A stretch of 64,000 nt of DNA, taken from assembly GCA_025449115.1 (NCBI GenBank), contig JAHLKC010000036.1, forward strand, positions 124,001 to 188,000, given 5' to 3'. The notes under the pieces were generated by a model. That model saw only the letters and a program-made list of their open reading frames with translations. It had not been told where the DNA came from and did no database searches. Below, piece after piece: positions 22,902 to 35,832 of the stretch. A program made the translations under genes and the position numbers. How positions within the stretch are numbered: the first letter of the stretch is position 1; every line of letters starts with the position of its first letter. Origin of the DNA: Chytridium lagenaria. Taxonomy: Eukaryota; Chytridiomycota; Chytridiomycetes; Chytridiales; Chytridiaceae.

Positions 22902-24349
22902 ATGGCTCTGCTGTCATGTGGGAGCAATGCCTTTGGCCAGCTTGGCAATGGAACTACCGTCGACTCACACTCACCTCTTCTATCCTTATCCACGCTAGAA
23001 GCCCCTTATACGTATTCCGCAAACGCCACCACAAAAACTCTTCATCCCATTCTCACTTGTCCCAAATCCATATCCTGTGGATCAAACCATTCCGCCATTG
23101 TCCTTCAAGATGGAGCGTTGCTCACATGTGGTCGAAACCATCGGGGTCAACTTGGATTCGAGACAACTTCGCAAATGCTGGATGATGTTCATAGTGGAAA
23201 AGAAGTGGGGGCTATGGAACATGCTGGGGAGATCTGTTTGACAGCATTCCGGCCCTTGAACTTGACGGCCAACGGTTCGTCAGTCAAATTTGTTTCTGTG
23301 GCATGCGGGTGGGACTTTACGGTCGCCGTTGATAATGATGGGATGGTTTGGTCGTTTGGCGAGAACTCCAAGGGACAGCTTGGGAGAAAAGTAAAGGAGG
23401 ATGGGAACGGGGTACCACACCACCAACCTCAACGCGTGCACGGATTACACGGCGTGAAAGTAGTCAAAGTATCAGTTGGCCTTACTCATTGTCTCGCACT
23501 ATGCGATAGTGGAGAGATATGGGGGTGGGGTGATGGGAGGTCTGGAGGACTCGGTCCCATTGATCAACTAGATCTCGTTGCATCATCATCACCGTCCGTA
23601 AGTTCCCATGATGCGTGTTTTCTTAAAGCCATTGGTAAATTAAGAAGAAACAGGGAAACGGTACAAGGAGATCAACGACGCCGGCTATCGTGAACGCGCA
23701 AAAACTTCGAGTACTACCGTCAAGCGAGGTTTTCGTTGACATGGCGTGTGGGCGGAATCATTCAATATTCGTGACATTGACGGGATCGGTTTACACTCTT
23801 GGTCGTAATAAGCGTCTCCAATTGGGCTTCGCGGACGCAGCTGCAAGTGACCATGTCGTTCTTCATAAAGTCAATCTATTTCCATTATGCGGCTCTATTG
23901 ACAATACCGAGGACGCTCCTGTGAACGCGATGTCAGGATGGACGCATTCTGGGGTACGAACACGATCTGGCCGCGTTTTTGTTTGGGGGCGATGTGATCG
24001 TTTCCAGCTTGGTGATGGGACCCCATGTATTGAGAATGCGGTTGCACGGGAATCGTGCCTTCCTGTCGAAATGGTCTCGCTTAGAGGATGCCGACGCGTT
24101 GCCTTTTCGTCCGAGTCAGGGATGGCTTTGCTTGAGGATGAGAAAACGTGCGTGTCGTGGGGTTGGAATGAGCATGGGAACTGTGGGGTTGGGCTCAAGT
24201 TGGAAGGGGATGTGAGAGAGCCCCATGCGGTGGCGGCATGGGTGATGTGGCGAGATGCTAATGATGAGGGTCATGATGAAGTGCATTCAGCACCCTTTGG
24301 ATGTGGATGTGGACACGCTTTTTTGTTCGGCAGGCCAATTAGCATATGA
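22902..24349 (+). CDS. RCC1-repeat protein (ATS1/SERGEF-like)
   Basis: A beta-propeller protein of the RCC1 superfamily. Exons are 22902-23597 and 23654-24349, with a 56-nt GTAAGT..ACAG intron in phase 0, and no frame break. The repeats are clear: LLSCGSNAFGQLGNGT, LLTCGRNHRGQLGF, VWSFGENSKGQLGR, IWGWGDGRSGGLG, VYTLGRNKRLQLGF, VFVWGRCDRFQLGDG and SWGWNEHGNCGVG. Each is followed by the usual CG.xH segment (SISCGSNHSAIVL, VACGWDFTVAV, MACGRNHSIFV). At about 460 residues it is one seven-bladed propeller with no extra domain. The closest described types are yeast Ats1 and animal SERGEF rather than RCC1 proper, because the protein begins directly with the first blade. The partner GTPase is unknown. 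The ATG at 22902 is preferred to the GTG at 22863. Confidence 0.9.
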
Positions 24350-25207
24350 AAATAAGTGGGGAGCGTTTTGTGGAAGGGTTTTAAAGAAAAGCAAAAACAA
24401 AGGTCGGACAGACTTGGTCAGAACCGGAACCGGTGGTCCCATGTTGTGTGACTATGGATTTTGGAAGCACCGAATTTTTTGAATTTTTTTTGTGAATTCA
24501 AATTCAGAGAGGCCCTTGAGCTTCGTCATCCGAATAAGAATTCAATTCAACTTGATTCTCCCCACACACCACACACACCCTCATCCAAGAAGTCCTTAGG
24601 ACAGGTAAGCAACATTCAACTCTACATCGATTCATTCATTCATTCATACATGCACCTCTCTATTTCATTCATCATTCATCTGTTACATGATTCATTATTG
24701 CCTTTACCACTCCATCTTTGTTTGGCACTGACTCCCGCGGAGTCGATAACATACTTACGGGGGGAAACAGTGGAATGGATGCAATGTTGAAATGGCATAT
24801 ACGAAGGGTGATGTAGTGTTGTGCATGGGTTTTGTACTGAATGAGAACAAGAAATGTTAACTGAGTGCAGCTAGTGCATTGGTTTGCATTGCGTCCGTCC
24901 ACCCAATCCATCCATCCACCTTATGGGGTGTTATTGCTGGATGAAATGACCTTTTCAAACCGCCCATGCCTCCTCTGTTCTCTCTCCCTCTCTCTTCTCT
25001 TTCCCTACCCCGACTTACTCAATCACTACGCACTCCACCTCCGCTCTCACTCAATCCCTTATAGTACCCTTACCCCCTCCCCCCCCCTATCGTGTGATAT
25101 CTTTGACCCAATTAATCGAGTTTATTTATTATTTATTAATTTTATTTATTCTCGCCAATCTAATTTTACTACAGTAAGGGCGGTCATTTTCTTTTTCTAT
25201 AGATATA
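24350..25207. other. Intergenic region with TTCA microsatellite
   Basis: No supported gene. A TTCA/CATT-type microsatellite lies near 24630-24655. Pyrimidine-rich sequence (24970-25090) and AT-rich DNA precede the start at 25208, as expected for a promoter. Confidence 0.45.
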
Positions 25208-27888
25208 ATGGCCAGTGCCACCATTCATGCCTTGGCCTTGACAACACCACAAGATGAGCAACATCACGATAATGACGACGACGATGCTGCCTTTAAAACC
25301 CCGCTTTACAACAATCACCACCATCACCACCATGCTCATACTCACTCTCACTCTCACCATCGCACGCGTCCATCAAAAACCTCAACAACGACATTCACCC
25401 CTGACTCCACAACTACTACCACAATTCATCCAAACGACATTCCCGCTGCATTAGAGTCCATCATTGTAGGACTGACTTCATCTTCCTCCTCGCGCTCTTC
25501 ATCTCCCGTCTCCTCATCATATTCCTCCATATCATCTTTTCCTTCATCCGCCTCGGCTGTCATTCATTCCGCCCAGTTATCACATCAACGCCAACGAGGC
25601 AATCGTCGCCGTCTCCATTCCACAAAATCAGACACATCTGAGTCTGATTCCGATGACTCATCCCTTGACTCTGAGATTATTGCAATGGCTGCAGCTGCTG
25701 GGGCAAGACAATCCAAATCGCTTCGCGAAAAATCTCTCGAACAGTTGAAGGCAGATGCTGACGAGGACGACGAAGATACGCGATCCTTGAAGCCTAAGGA
25801 GCCGCCGTTCGTTTCTCCGGCGGGAGATGCGATAGCGTCGTCGTTTGCCCTTCCTTTACCTCCAGGCATGGGCCAGTTTCAGGCGGAAAAATTCCCTCGT
25901 TCCAAATGGATCGCAGCAGTTCAAACGCGCTGGGCAAAATAGTTAACTCGCCAGTCATGCATCTCACAGATATTGCAGAGTCCGACGATGAGGAAGAGGA
26001 GGAAGAAGACCCTTCACATCGCTACCGCGCTTTTGGACGCAAGCAGCAGGAAATGCAGCGGCAGCAGCAAACATTCGTAACGCGAACTATTTTTGATGAT
26101 GATGATGACGATGACGACTCTTCGTGGTCGGCGAGGCTGTCGCGATCTTCATCAAATTCGCGTCTGGCCGAGTCAACATGGGCTGCCGCTTATGGGTCCA
26201 TCACGAATGCCAACGGTAGTAGCACAGGAGCAGGCTCCTCGGACTTGCCAAACGGATCTTTAGCTCCACCAACGGAAGCTCGCCGACCCAGTCTTGCAGA
26301 TTCTCTCGCGCCTTCCACACGGAGACCGAGGGCCGATGATACCCATTCTCCAGCAGGCGAATCTTTCCCCACCCTCGCCATCTCCTCTGCAGCCTCCACC
26401 TCCCTCCCGACCTTCACTACCGTCGTCTCTTCCACACATCTTCGAAGCCCCCAACTATCCTCATCCACCGGTCTTACCCCCCAAACCACCACTCTGTCAC
26501 CCGCAGCCGTGTCTGCAACAACCGCCCTGACGCTCGCCACCGCGAGCGCGACTGCATCTCCAAACCCCTCGGCTCCACAAGCACATCATCAGCATTATCA
26601 TCATCACAACCGCCATTCCTACACCTCTCCTTCTGCTGTAAGCACAGCCACCACTAAATCCACAGCATCTCCTCTACCCTCCTACTCCTCCCTTGCAACC
26701 GCTTCCACCGCTTCCCTCATCGATGCCACCCTTTTAGCCTCGGCCATTGCCCCACGCACCCTGACAAAAGCTGAAATAAAAAAGATTCGCCGCACATCCA
26801 CCCTCTCCCAAGCCAGCAATCGGTCCGGCAAGATGTCAATATCTCACGCTACCGCCGCTCAACACCACCACCACCACAATGGTCTCGACAGTGAGGACCG
26901 ATTCCTCCTCGCCGTCCAAGAGCGCCTTGACCTTCTTGATTTCTTTGACCGTGAAGCTTCTGCACGCGCCGCAGCGTCTGCCGCTCAATCAGGATCAAGA
27001 CGGTCAGCTGTGTCCTCCTTTTTCGGCGTCACGTCCTTAGGTGGACGGTCGTCATCATCATCCTCCTCCGCCTCTATTATCTCCACGTCATCCGATATTG
27101 CCGCAAATAATCCCTTGACACCCCCTGATTCACCACCGATGGTCTCGTCACCCAGTAGTGCGTCATCCCGAATCTCACCGTTACCCTCGAAATGGGTTCC
27201 ACACGCTCATGCTGCCGCGTTGGCCGCTCAGCAGCAACAGCAGCAACGAGCGTCTTTATCGTCGTCGCCTGGGAGTGGAGGCGCGTTCTCGTTCTTTTCC
27301 GATATACTATCAAGAGCGTTTGGAGCGACTGGTGGGGTTGGCGGACAACAACCGTCTAGATCGCAACTTGTGGGACCTACGCTGTCGAGAACAAGGTCAC
27401 CTGTTCCCACAGGGATGGCGTCACCTCGACAACAGGCTTCAAGGGCTGGGAATAATGGGACCACGGCTTCCCGGCGTGCTTCATCATCTTCTGTGTCATC
27501 CTTGGCGTCAGGAGGGACCGCGATGGATTCCCGGAGTTTTAGTGCTGGTGGGACAGGCACGTCATCGACTGTATTGGGACGTCTGCGCCGTCGTATGCGG
27601 CATCGGTTGTATCGTTGTTTACGGGTGGATCCGGGACACTGCAGCAGCAGCAGAGGGGTGTGACGAACACAGTAGGATTTGTGGCGCATGGGTATGGGAT
27701 GGTGCCGATGATCCCAGTGTGTGCGGGACATACGAGGGAGAGGTTGAGACAGGCTTGTCATTTGTTTGAGTTGGGGGATTGGAGGCGGCTGCGGCTACGT
27801 TTGCGAGGGCGATGTTGGATGGGATCCATTGGCGCGGTTTGCGTGGTACGTAGAATATCTAATTATTTTATGTTATTTTTTTCTCTTT

Positions 27889-27969
<81 letters not shown>

Positions 27970-29093
27970 TCTATATTTGTTGACCAGGCAAATGGTTCTG
28001 AGATCTTGTTTTTAATATTTTTACCTTTCATTTTACCTGTATAGGGCCATGTGTTTGTTGAACGGATTTGGAGTCCGCCGTGAACGAGCGTCAGGCTCTT
28101 GGTCACCTTTCTCTTGCTGCTCGTGACGGTGAACATCTTGCCATGTATGAGCTCGGCAACTACTACCGGCACGGCCGCACCTCATCCACGTCTTCAAATA
28201 CGTCCTCTCCGTCTTCCTCCCGTTCGTCATCCCCCTTTTCATCGGGTGCTGACGACGACAACGACAGCCGTCGTGTCAGTCTGTCTGGGGAGAGCGATGC
28301 GGAAGACCATCGACGACATGGATTTGATGAGGATGAAGAGGATGAAGACTTTGAGTACCTCGATGGTGGTCATGGCCAACCTGCTTCGAATACGCGTAGA
28401 GCGTCGTTTGATGGATCGTTTCATGCCGTCAAAAACGTTAGACGAGTGGGTAGTGTTGTTGGTGCGAGATCTGGGAGTATTGTTGGACGACGACGGGCAG
28501 GATCCAGCGCATCCGCTGCAGCGGCGCTCGTTGACCATCGAGCGTTTTTAGGGGATCATGAAGTCCCCGCCTTGTTTCACAAGAAACGCAAGGGTGGGAA
28601 AAAGTCTGACCAACAAATTCATCGACGAACAAGGTCGACGGCGTCGCTTGTAGGGACGGTGCAACCATCCAGCGTGTTTGCGACGCCCCCCCCGCTTGTC
28701 AAGACGTTGACGGAGCCTGAGCGCCGGAGTTGGATGATGAGATGGTTTATGGCTGGGGCTGAGAGCGGACATGCTGATTCCCGGATTGCGGCTGCGGAAT
28801 GTATTTTGGCGAATGCGGCGGGGAACGAAAAGTGTGATAGGAAGATGGCGGCAGAGTTTTTGAGGATTGCGGCGGAGCAGAAGGGGTTTGTGCAGCAGCA
28901 GTTGGTGCCGGCTATGGGGGTTAGTGCGAATTTGCATTATCATCATCATCAGCAGCAGCTGGGACGGGGGGAGGGGGATGCCGGGGGTAGTTGGAGGAAG
29001 ACCTGGGCTGGCGGGGCCGAGAAGACGGTGGAGAAGAGTGAGGGGAGGAGGATGGTGAAACATCGAAGATCGAAGTCGGACATTAAGGCGTGA
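25208..29093 (+). CDS. Sel1-like repeat protein with long disordered N-terminus
   Basis: A large protein with a low-complexity N-terminal half and Sel1-like repeats (SLRs) in its last third. The N-terminus has a His-rich cluster (about 25314-25365), poly-Ser, acidic and Ala/Ser/Thr-rich stretches and poly-Gln near 27230. The repeats include EAAAATFARAMLDG (about 27780), AMCLLNGFGVRR (about 28050), LGHLSLAARDGEHLAMYELG, and MAGAESGHADSRIAAAECIL through RKMAAEFLRIAAEQ. Such repeats act as scaffolds, for example in the Skt5/Chs4 activators of chitin synthase, but an assignment to that family is not secure. One intron (about 27850-28043) contains a 74-nt T run. Frame changes at about 25937 (A-run), 27780 and 28080 are probably indels. 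The start ATG at 25208 follows an AT-rich leader. Confidence 0.78.
27891..27964. repeat. 74-nt poly-T homopolymer inside an intron
   Basis: An uninterrupted run of 74 T residues between exons of the Sel1-like gene. It is the longest homopolymer in the window, and in an intron near the acceptor it acts as an extreme polypyrimidine tract. Confidence 0.95.
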
Positions 29094-30515
29094 TTGTTGT
29101 TGTGATTGTTTTTTTGTATGTTGTTTTTTTTAACTTCTCCGAATTTACCAAGCAATTTTTGTATTTATTGTTGTAGTGGAGTTGGGGGTAAGGGTTGGGG
29201 TTATTGGAAACTGGTGTTTTGTTTATGCTTGTTTTAGTTTTTTATTGTTTTGTGAACGGACAGTTTTTATTTTGGTTATTGGACTCCTGATATGTGAATC
29301 GAAAAGAGCTTTAGCTTCCATTCCCTGTTGTTTATTTTTCAAGATACTCCTCCAACCTCCCCCTCCCCTCCCTGTTTGTGTGTTGTGTGTGTGTTTCTTG
29401 GAAGCTTTCCTATCATAAACCCTGTTGAAGTTCTTTTGTATTCCTGACTGCCCCTCCGTGAAAGCGGGAGTTTTTGTGTGAACGCCCCTGCTTCACTTTT
29501 GAGTTGACTTTTCTTTGTATTTTTACATTATTTTTTTTGATGTGGGGATAATGAAAGAAAAGCTTTTCTATAACGCCAAATATTATCTTTGCAGTCCACG
29601 TAAGCGGTACCAGCAGTAGAACCTGGCGGTTTCATCAAGTTTCGATTTACTTTTAAAGAGACCCGCGTCGTCGTTCGTTCATCACGGCTGTATCTCCAGG
29701 TGGTCTTTATAAAACATTGATGTTTTTTCGAAGAATTGTGATAATTCAAGAAAAATCTGTCTATAAAAACCGAGCCCGGGTTATCGCTTATTTTATGCAA
29801 TCCAAGGGAAGCGACATATCTGGCATTTCGAATTCAGGTATAAAATAGATATCGCATTCAAACCAGGCTGCCCGTGCTAATGTGTCTGATTCCTTTATAA
29901 ATAAATTTATAGGGGGAAAGAAGTGTAATAATAATAGAAGTGTGTAACCATAGGAGGTAGATACAGCACAAGTAGATATTACTACTTTGTTGGTTACATA
30001 ATTATAGAAAAGGCAGGTGAGGCGGGTTGTGGGGGGAGATGGCTGGGAAGGTATAAATGTAATTAAGTATAATAAAATTATCAAGGTCAAACCAAGGCAA
30101 GGGCGTGCAAGGAAAAGTAGATTTAAAATAAATAAATATTAATAAATAAAAAAGAATTCAAACTGACACGCCTCTTTCTATTTCTACCTCGAGATAGTAT
30201 CTACCTCAGGAATGACACACTTGCTGCTAAAACTAGATGTAGTACAAACTTCATAACATTTATATTTATTAAATAAATAAATATACTCTTACATACCACT
30301 ATATACGACATATGCACAATTAATTATTCAACGACTGGTACACTACTACTACACTACTCTACACTACACTACACTACACCACACTACACTACAGCAATCC
30401 AGTACTCATCCTCATCACTATCACTACATCATCTACATCTACTATTACTCTCTAGCAGTGGGGAGGCTATAGAAGGATATAAAAAAGACGACGATAGACT
30501 GGTCTGTCACCCCAC
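29094..30515. other. Intergenic region, AT-rich, with CACTA microsatellite
   Basis: About 1.4 kb without a supported gene. It has GT-rich sequence next to the upstream stop, AT-rich DNA at 30.1-30.3 kb and a CACTA-type repeat just upstream of the zinc-finger gene. A TATA-like run (30477-30488) lies about 30 bases before the ATG. Confidence 0.5.
30341..30393. repeat. CACTA-type microsatellite
   Basis: Imperfect tandem (CACTA)n units upstream of the zinc-finger gene. Confidence 0.85.
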
Positions 30516-33500
30516 ATGTCGGACGGTACTGGAGCATCTCAGGATCCACTCCATCTGGCCTTGAAAGAGCAGATTCACCAGTACTACGATGTGGGTAGAA
30601 AGATGGCAGAATCACAACAGCTGCAGCATAGAAGGACTAGTCTTCCAGCAGCATCCATGCCCATGACAGCCACCGACATGAACAACTACAGCAATATAAA
30701 CAGCAGTAGTAACAGCAACAGCATGCAAGCACTAAACTCAATCGCTGCAGCTGCCGACCTCTCTTCCAACATTATGCATGCTGGCCATGTAAGACGGGAT
30801 TCAGGAGGGGGGGTGTTGAGGCAAGGAGGAGGCGGGTCCTTTGACTTGCAAGGTGGTGGGCAACGAGGGAGTGCGCATGCACCATCCACACCGCAATTTT
30901 CACCACCAGGATCTTACACCATCAACACTGCTCTGGACGTCTTTAATGGAATGATCTCTCCTCAGCTTCCTCTTCAGCAGACAACGCTATCCACAACCGC
31001 AGGAATGGGCATGGATTTGCTGGCTTTACCTCAACTTCCACCCTCTGCAGCTCCCATCTCTGAAGCAACATCGCTTCATGTCCTTTCTGAACACCAACGG
31101 ATTCATCTTCAGCAGCAACAGCAACAGCAGCAGCAGCAGAGAGACTTTGCGGCACTTGTAAATGCAGCCGCAGCAGCAAATCAACAGAGGACTTTGAGTT
31201 CCTCCATTGCAAATCATCAACTCTGCTGCAAGCGTCTCTTTTGAGCAGCTTGCTTCCACTTCATCGTCTTCAAGCCGGTCAGCTTCTAACAACTCCAACA
31301 ATTCTTCCCCATTGCTGAACGGCATGAACCTTGTCGGTACACCCAGCTCCTCCACCCCCATATCCGGATCAACTTCCGCCGCAGCCATTGCTATGGCCAA
31401 CGCTCGTCGTCTTTCATCCAACAATGCCAGCAACCCCAAACTCTTCCTCTTCCACACTCAACTCTTTCTCAACAGTACCTCCCACTGGACCATCCATCTT
31501 TAACACAGGTGCCTCGTCGGTATCTCCGTCCATGGCACCGAGTGGCTTCAACCTGATCAACATGCAGAAAAGCCCTCTTTTCTCCACCAGCACCCCACCC
31601 TCCCTTCTCAACACTAATGTTGCCAATATGATTGCCATGCAACAACAACAGCAGCAGCAATCCCAATCCTTTGGTGGGCTGAACGACCCGTCTTTAGCTT
31701 TTGATGTGGTTTCCGCGGCGCATAATGACCTGTTGGGATCGTTCTCGACAAACAATGAAAGCTTTCAAGCGCTCCTTCAAGGCCGATCAGGAGGGATTCC
31801 TGCCTCTTCATACTCGTCATCATCGTCGTCCACCTCAGGAGCTCCGGTCGTGAGGTCTCACGCCATCGGTTCTTTGGCGAATTTGGGGGTGTCTACTCTG
31901 TACAGTGAGCCGGTTGATCTCGAACAGGGGGACTCTTTCATACCCAACACACCTGTGACGGCGGTGGGATCCAATATGGGAAGTTATCATATTGGTTCGA
32001 ATCACCAAAGTTTTGTTGGCGGCGGCAGGGATTCTATCAACGGGAGTCTTCAAAGCACAAAATGGAATCAATCTGGGCAATGTCAACCTCAACATCCCGT
32101 CATCCGCTTCCTCAGCAATGCCATCTTCATTTGACCTCTCGTTCACACACACGCTCCGCTCAAACATCCTTCACCCTGAAACTACCTCCAACCTTCAAGC
32201 CTACCACTGTCCCTTTCAAGACTGTTCCAAAGTATTTCATTGCCCCCAAACCCTCGGCGACCATATCCGTCGCATCCACGCCTCCTCCTCCATGAACCAA
32301 TGCCCCTTTTGCCCCCGTTGTTTCCTCCATCACACACGTCTCGAAACCCACGTCGCAGAAGATCACGCACCGTTACTCGCGAAAATGGCGCTGGCATCCC
32401 TCCCGAAAAACATCATCCCCATGGTCGATGAACTCCCACATTACATCTCAACCGTCAACCCTGCAACAGCCGCAAGTGCCGCAAGTTACGCCATGGACTG
32501 GATCCTGACGTCTCCAGGAACTCGGACTTCTGGACGTTCAACGGGGGAAAATCGGAAGATACCTCCTCAACCTCCGATACCTCCGTTCCCAGCATCAGCA
32601 TCTCCTCTAACACCAACACGCCCCCTACTTCCAACGATTCCTTGCATGACCTTCTCATCGCTCCACTCAACAATCCCTCTATCCACTCCACCAACTTTGA
32701 TCAACCTCCTCAACCCCCTCAACCCCCTCAACGCGTCTCATCCTCTCAATTCCTCGATACCCCTCATCCCAACGATCCTCGAAGCTACCATTTCGCCATG
32801 CCCCATCTATGGCGTCTCACCCCATCCGCATCAACCCCTGAAAACGCACCCATGAAACCAATGACCAGCCCACTCCCTCCACCCTCTGTACCAAACTTAT
32901 TATTTGATGATTCGACTGCTGCGAGGTATCAGCAGCATTATCATCCCGAAGCGTTTCTACCGTTCATGCAGACCTCAACGTTTGAGGAACAAGGTGGGGG
33001 GCACCGCGGAGTGAAGTTGTGGAGGGGAGTTCCATGCGGAAGGCGAAAGTGGAACCTGAAACGAGTTTTACTTGTACTGTTGACGGTGAGCTTACCAGTT
33101 TGGTTTTGTTTTTTTTTGTTTTTTTTTGTATTAATGTATACTAATGGGGATCTTAGACTGCGGTAAAACGTTCCCCACTCAAGCCCAACTCTCCGCGCAC
33201 CGCAAAACCCACGGCAAACCTCACGAAAAATTCCGTTGCGAATACCCCGAATGCGGCAAAGTGTACGTTCTCCCCTTTCTCCCACATTTCGCATCCCCTC
33301 TTTTTTTTTAACTCATGTTGCCTTCCCAACCATACCTTAGTTTCCCTCAAGTCAAATCCCTTCTTGTTCATTCCCGGATCCACACGGGCGATCGGCCCTA
33401 TGTCTGCCCTTACCCTGATTGTGGACGAGCGTTTGTGCAGGCGTCTGGATTGCGGAGTCATAATTATACGCATACAGGGGAACGACCGTATAAGTGTAGT

Positions 33501-34194
33501 GTGTGCCCTAAGAGTTATACGACGAGTTCGAGGTTGAAGATTCATTTTAGGGATCATACGGATGAGTTGCCTTATGTTTGTGGGTTTGAGGGTTGTAATA
33601 AGCAGGTGAGGATGGTCAAGCTTCTTGTTTTTGGTGTTTTTTTTAAAAATGTTTGATATTTTTCCTTTTTTTTGGGCGGGAAGTTTCATTCCCTCCTCCT
33701 TTTTTGTTTTATTATGCATTTTCATCAAGCGATCAGCTCGTTAACCCCACCTCAAATGTTGTTTGTTCTTTTCGCATGCAGTTTAAACAATCCTCCAACC
33801 TCCGTCAACACGAAATCACCCACATCCCCCGCTCCGACCGCATCCCCGTCATCCGTGGTCTGGCCTGTGGTTTCTGCGGGCAAGCCTACAAGACCGACGA
33901 CTCTCTTGACCAGCATATCCGTAAAGCTCATCCGGGTCGCACCTTGTCCGAGTCGAATGATATGGCCTCTCGCATGGGATTGCCGGGGACGTTTAAGCGA
34001 AAGGATGAGGAGGATGAGGAGGAGGGAGAGGGTGTGACGGGGAAGAGGGTGAAGGTGGAGGAATGTGAGACACCGCGTTGTCGGTGTCGCCGCCTGCGCG
34101 TGTAGGTGGGGGAACGCAGAGTGCGGGGGGACAGACGGTGACGGCACCGCAGACTCCGGTGGAAAAGGAGGGTTTTGATATGGGGAATTTGTGA
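30516..34194 (+). CDS. C2H2 zinc-finger transcription factor
   Basis: A probable DNA-binding regulator. The N-terminal 500 residues or so are Ser/Asn/Gln-rich, with poly-Gln at about 31110-31138 and 31640-31660. C2H2 fingers follow: YHCPFQDCSKVF..HIRRIH and CPFCPRCFLHHTRLETH (about 32200-32360), CTVDDCGKTFPTQAQLSAH (about 33090-33210), FRCEYPECGKVFPQVKSLL, YVCPYPDCGRAFVQASGLRS, YKCSVCPKSYTTSSRLKIH, YVCGFEGCNKQFKQSSNLRQ (across an intron at 33605-33780), and a last LACGFCGQAYKTDDSLDQH. Linkers of the TGERPYKC type are present. The C-terminus is acidic and carries a KRKDEEDEEEGEG segment. Introns lie at about 33088-33156 and 33252-33339. Frame changes at about 31220, 31440, 32100, 32600, 33000 and 34078 fit single-base indels, and after the last the frame runs to TGA at 34192. 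No specific target is inferred. Confidence 0.87.
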
Positions 34195-34535
34195 TGATGC
34201 TTGTGGGATCTTTGGACATCCCTTTGTTTTTTCTTGTTTTTTTGTCATCACCTTTTTTTTCCCTTCCATGTATCTTTTATTTTATTTTTTTATTTTTTTT
34301 CTAAATCATCGTTCATTGTTTTGTTGTTTTCTTTTGACTTTTAGATCTCTCGCACCTTATTTTTTTCCTTCTCGCAACTCTCTGATCCATCACAAAGCTC
34401 ACAAAAAAATTTACCTATGCACAGCATCACTAAAATCTTCGGGGTTATTATTTTCTTTATAAATAAATTCGGGTTTCCCCCGCTCCCCAACCCCACCCTC
34501 ATTTTTCTTACACACCCACGTTATTATACGCTACG
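34195..34535. other. Intergenic region, T-rich
   Basis: T-rich 3' flank and short promoter of the next gene. Nothing else was seen. Confidence 0.4.
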
Positions 34536-35070
34536 ATGAAAAACGTTTATCTCCTTTTGTTTATCACCCTCTTCACCTTGAAAGTCTTGAGCGCACCCCA
34601 AATTTTCGGAACCTGCGAATGTCTGTGCTGCAAAACCTACCGCTTCCCGTTTTTGCACCGACCAAGACACGAAACCATCCGGCGTACGTTCCACCTTCAT
34701 CTTTTTTTTGGCCTAACATTCGCCCTATTTCAGTCTTTTGAACTCTACGAAAACAACACATGTAAGCGCGTCTCTCCCCCCCGAATTTTTTTCTAAACAT
34801 ATACAAATGTTAGCGCTTTGTAATGGCGCGGGCTTGCTTTCTAAGGTTTGCGACGGGGGTGCCCCGAAACCAAATGTGGAGGATGGAGTCACGAGGGTGA
34901 GATTGAATTTGACCATGCCGGCGACCAAGACGACGACGACGACGACGGGGGGTGCGGCGCAGACGTTGACGCAGGGAGGGAAGGCGAGGAGTATGGGTGT
35001 GGGAGGGGGGAAGGGGTGGGGTTGGTTTTGGGGTTGGGATGGTGGGATGGTGATGATGATGATGATGTAA
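34536..35070 (+). CDS. Small secreted cysteine-containing protein
   Basis: The function is unknown. The ATG at 34536 opens a clear signal peptide (MKNVYLLLFITLFTLKVLSA, hydrophobic core, small residues at the cleavage site). The mature start is rich in Cys (GTCECLCCK). An intron probably runs from about 34684 to 34733, and a second from about 34761 to 34814. The last exon continues SLCNGAGLLSKVCDGGAPKP, a Thr run encoded by ACG repeats, and a Gly/Trp-rich hydrophobic end (GWGWFWGWDGG) to TAA at 35070. The length would be about 150 residues. A short hydrophobic tail could be a GPI-anchoring signal, but the terminal Met run (ATG repeats) is unusual. Small secreted Cys-containing proteins are often wall or host-interaction proteins. 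The exon borders are tentative. Confidence 0.5.
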
Positions 35071-35149
35071 GGGTTTTTGTTGGGAAATAAATGTGATGGT
35101 TGAGGCAAGTATTGAGGCCGTTGAAAAGACTTGGTTTTATGGAAGAGGT

Positions 35150-35723
35150 TTAAGGGAAATAAAAGTGGTTTTGATGAAGGACGACAAACGTCTCCAGCGG
35201 TAGGGCAGTGTATGTATAGATGTGATAGAAAGAATGAGAAAATTTATGAATATATCGCCTGTTGTGGCGACGTGTTGGGTCAGCGCTTTGGATCGTAAAG
35301 CCGGCTAACCTATCAACCCAATTGCCCTCAGCAAACTTCAATTGAAGCCCGTACTGTAGACAGGATCAATGACATCGGCGAGCTTCATTAAATTGGGGGG
35401 CACATGTTTGTGAGAAACTGGAACATGTTCAGGCTTTGGTGATGGCCGAGGGGTGAGAGGGACAAGATAGTATTTCACATCCGCGCACGAGAATCCTCTA
35501 TGCAAATCAATCAACATCAGCTGAGACGCGTCAATGATATCGTCAGATGCGTGCACCAATATCGGGTGGATACGGAAGAATGGGGTTGTTGGGGATGGAA
35601 TGTCATCCCGTTTTTGAGATCCCGCCAAACCTTGGATCGAAACAATCGAGCAAAAAAAAAAAAAAAAAAGTTCGCTAAAAGTAACCCGTCTTGCATCTCA
35701 CCACTCCACATCCGACATAGGCC
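35150..35723 (-). CDS. Hypothetical protein, minus strand
   Basis: I do not recognise this protein. On the minus strand a coherent coding stretch reads RIHPILVHASDDIIDASQLM, IDLHRGFSCADVKYYLVPLT and PPNLMKLADVIDPVYSTGFN to about 35340. It then continues, after a one-base shift, as KFAEGNWVDRLAGFTIQSAD with PTRRHNRRYIHKFSH to a stop at 35150. The 5' end is uncertain. An ATG near 35730 with an intron covering the A/T homopolymer at 35650-35668 (T-run on this strand, a strong polypyrimidine tract) would fit. It is short (about 160 residues), slightly basic, and lacks signal peptides or membrane segments. It is divergent from the next gene, 110 bp away. Confidence 0.4.
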
Positions 35724-35832
35724 ATCATCAATACTTCAATATCCCACGTCCTATTTGCTGCTTAGAGGGATCTAGTTGGCAAATTCCATTTTTATCATCC
35801 GGAAGATTTGGACTACTGCACACTACGAGGAA

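Noticed and set aside
26294..27761. Alternative-frame and antisense frames in the Sel1 gene's Ser/Ala-rich region
   Set aside because: Low-complexity, GC-rich codons leave other frames open; none shows domains or start context.
27891..27964. Poly-T as the reverse of a retroposon poly-A tail
   Set aside because: It sits inside an intron flanked by Sel1 coding exons, with no target-site duplication or transposon coding sequence seen.
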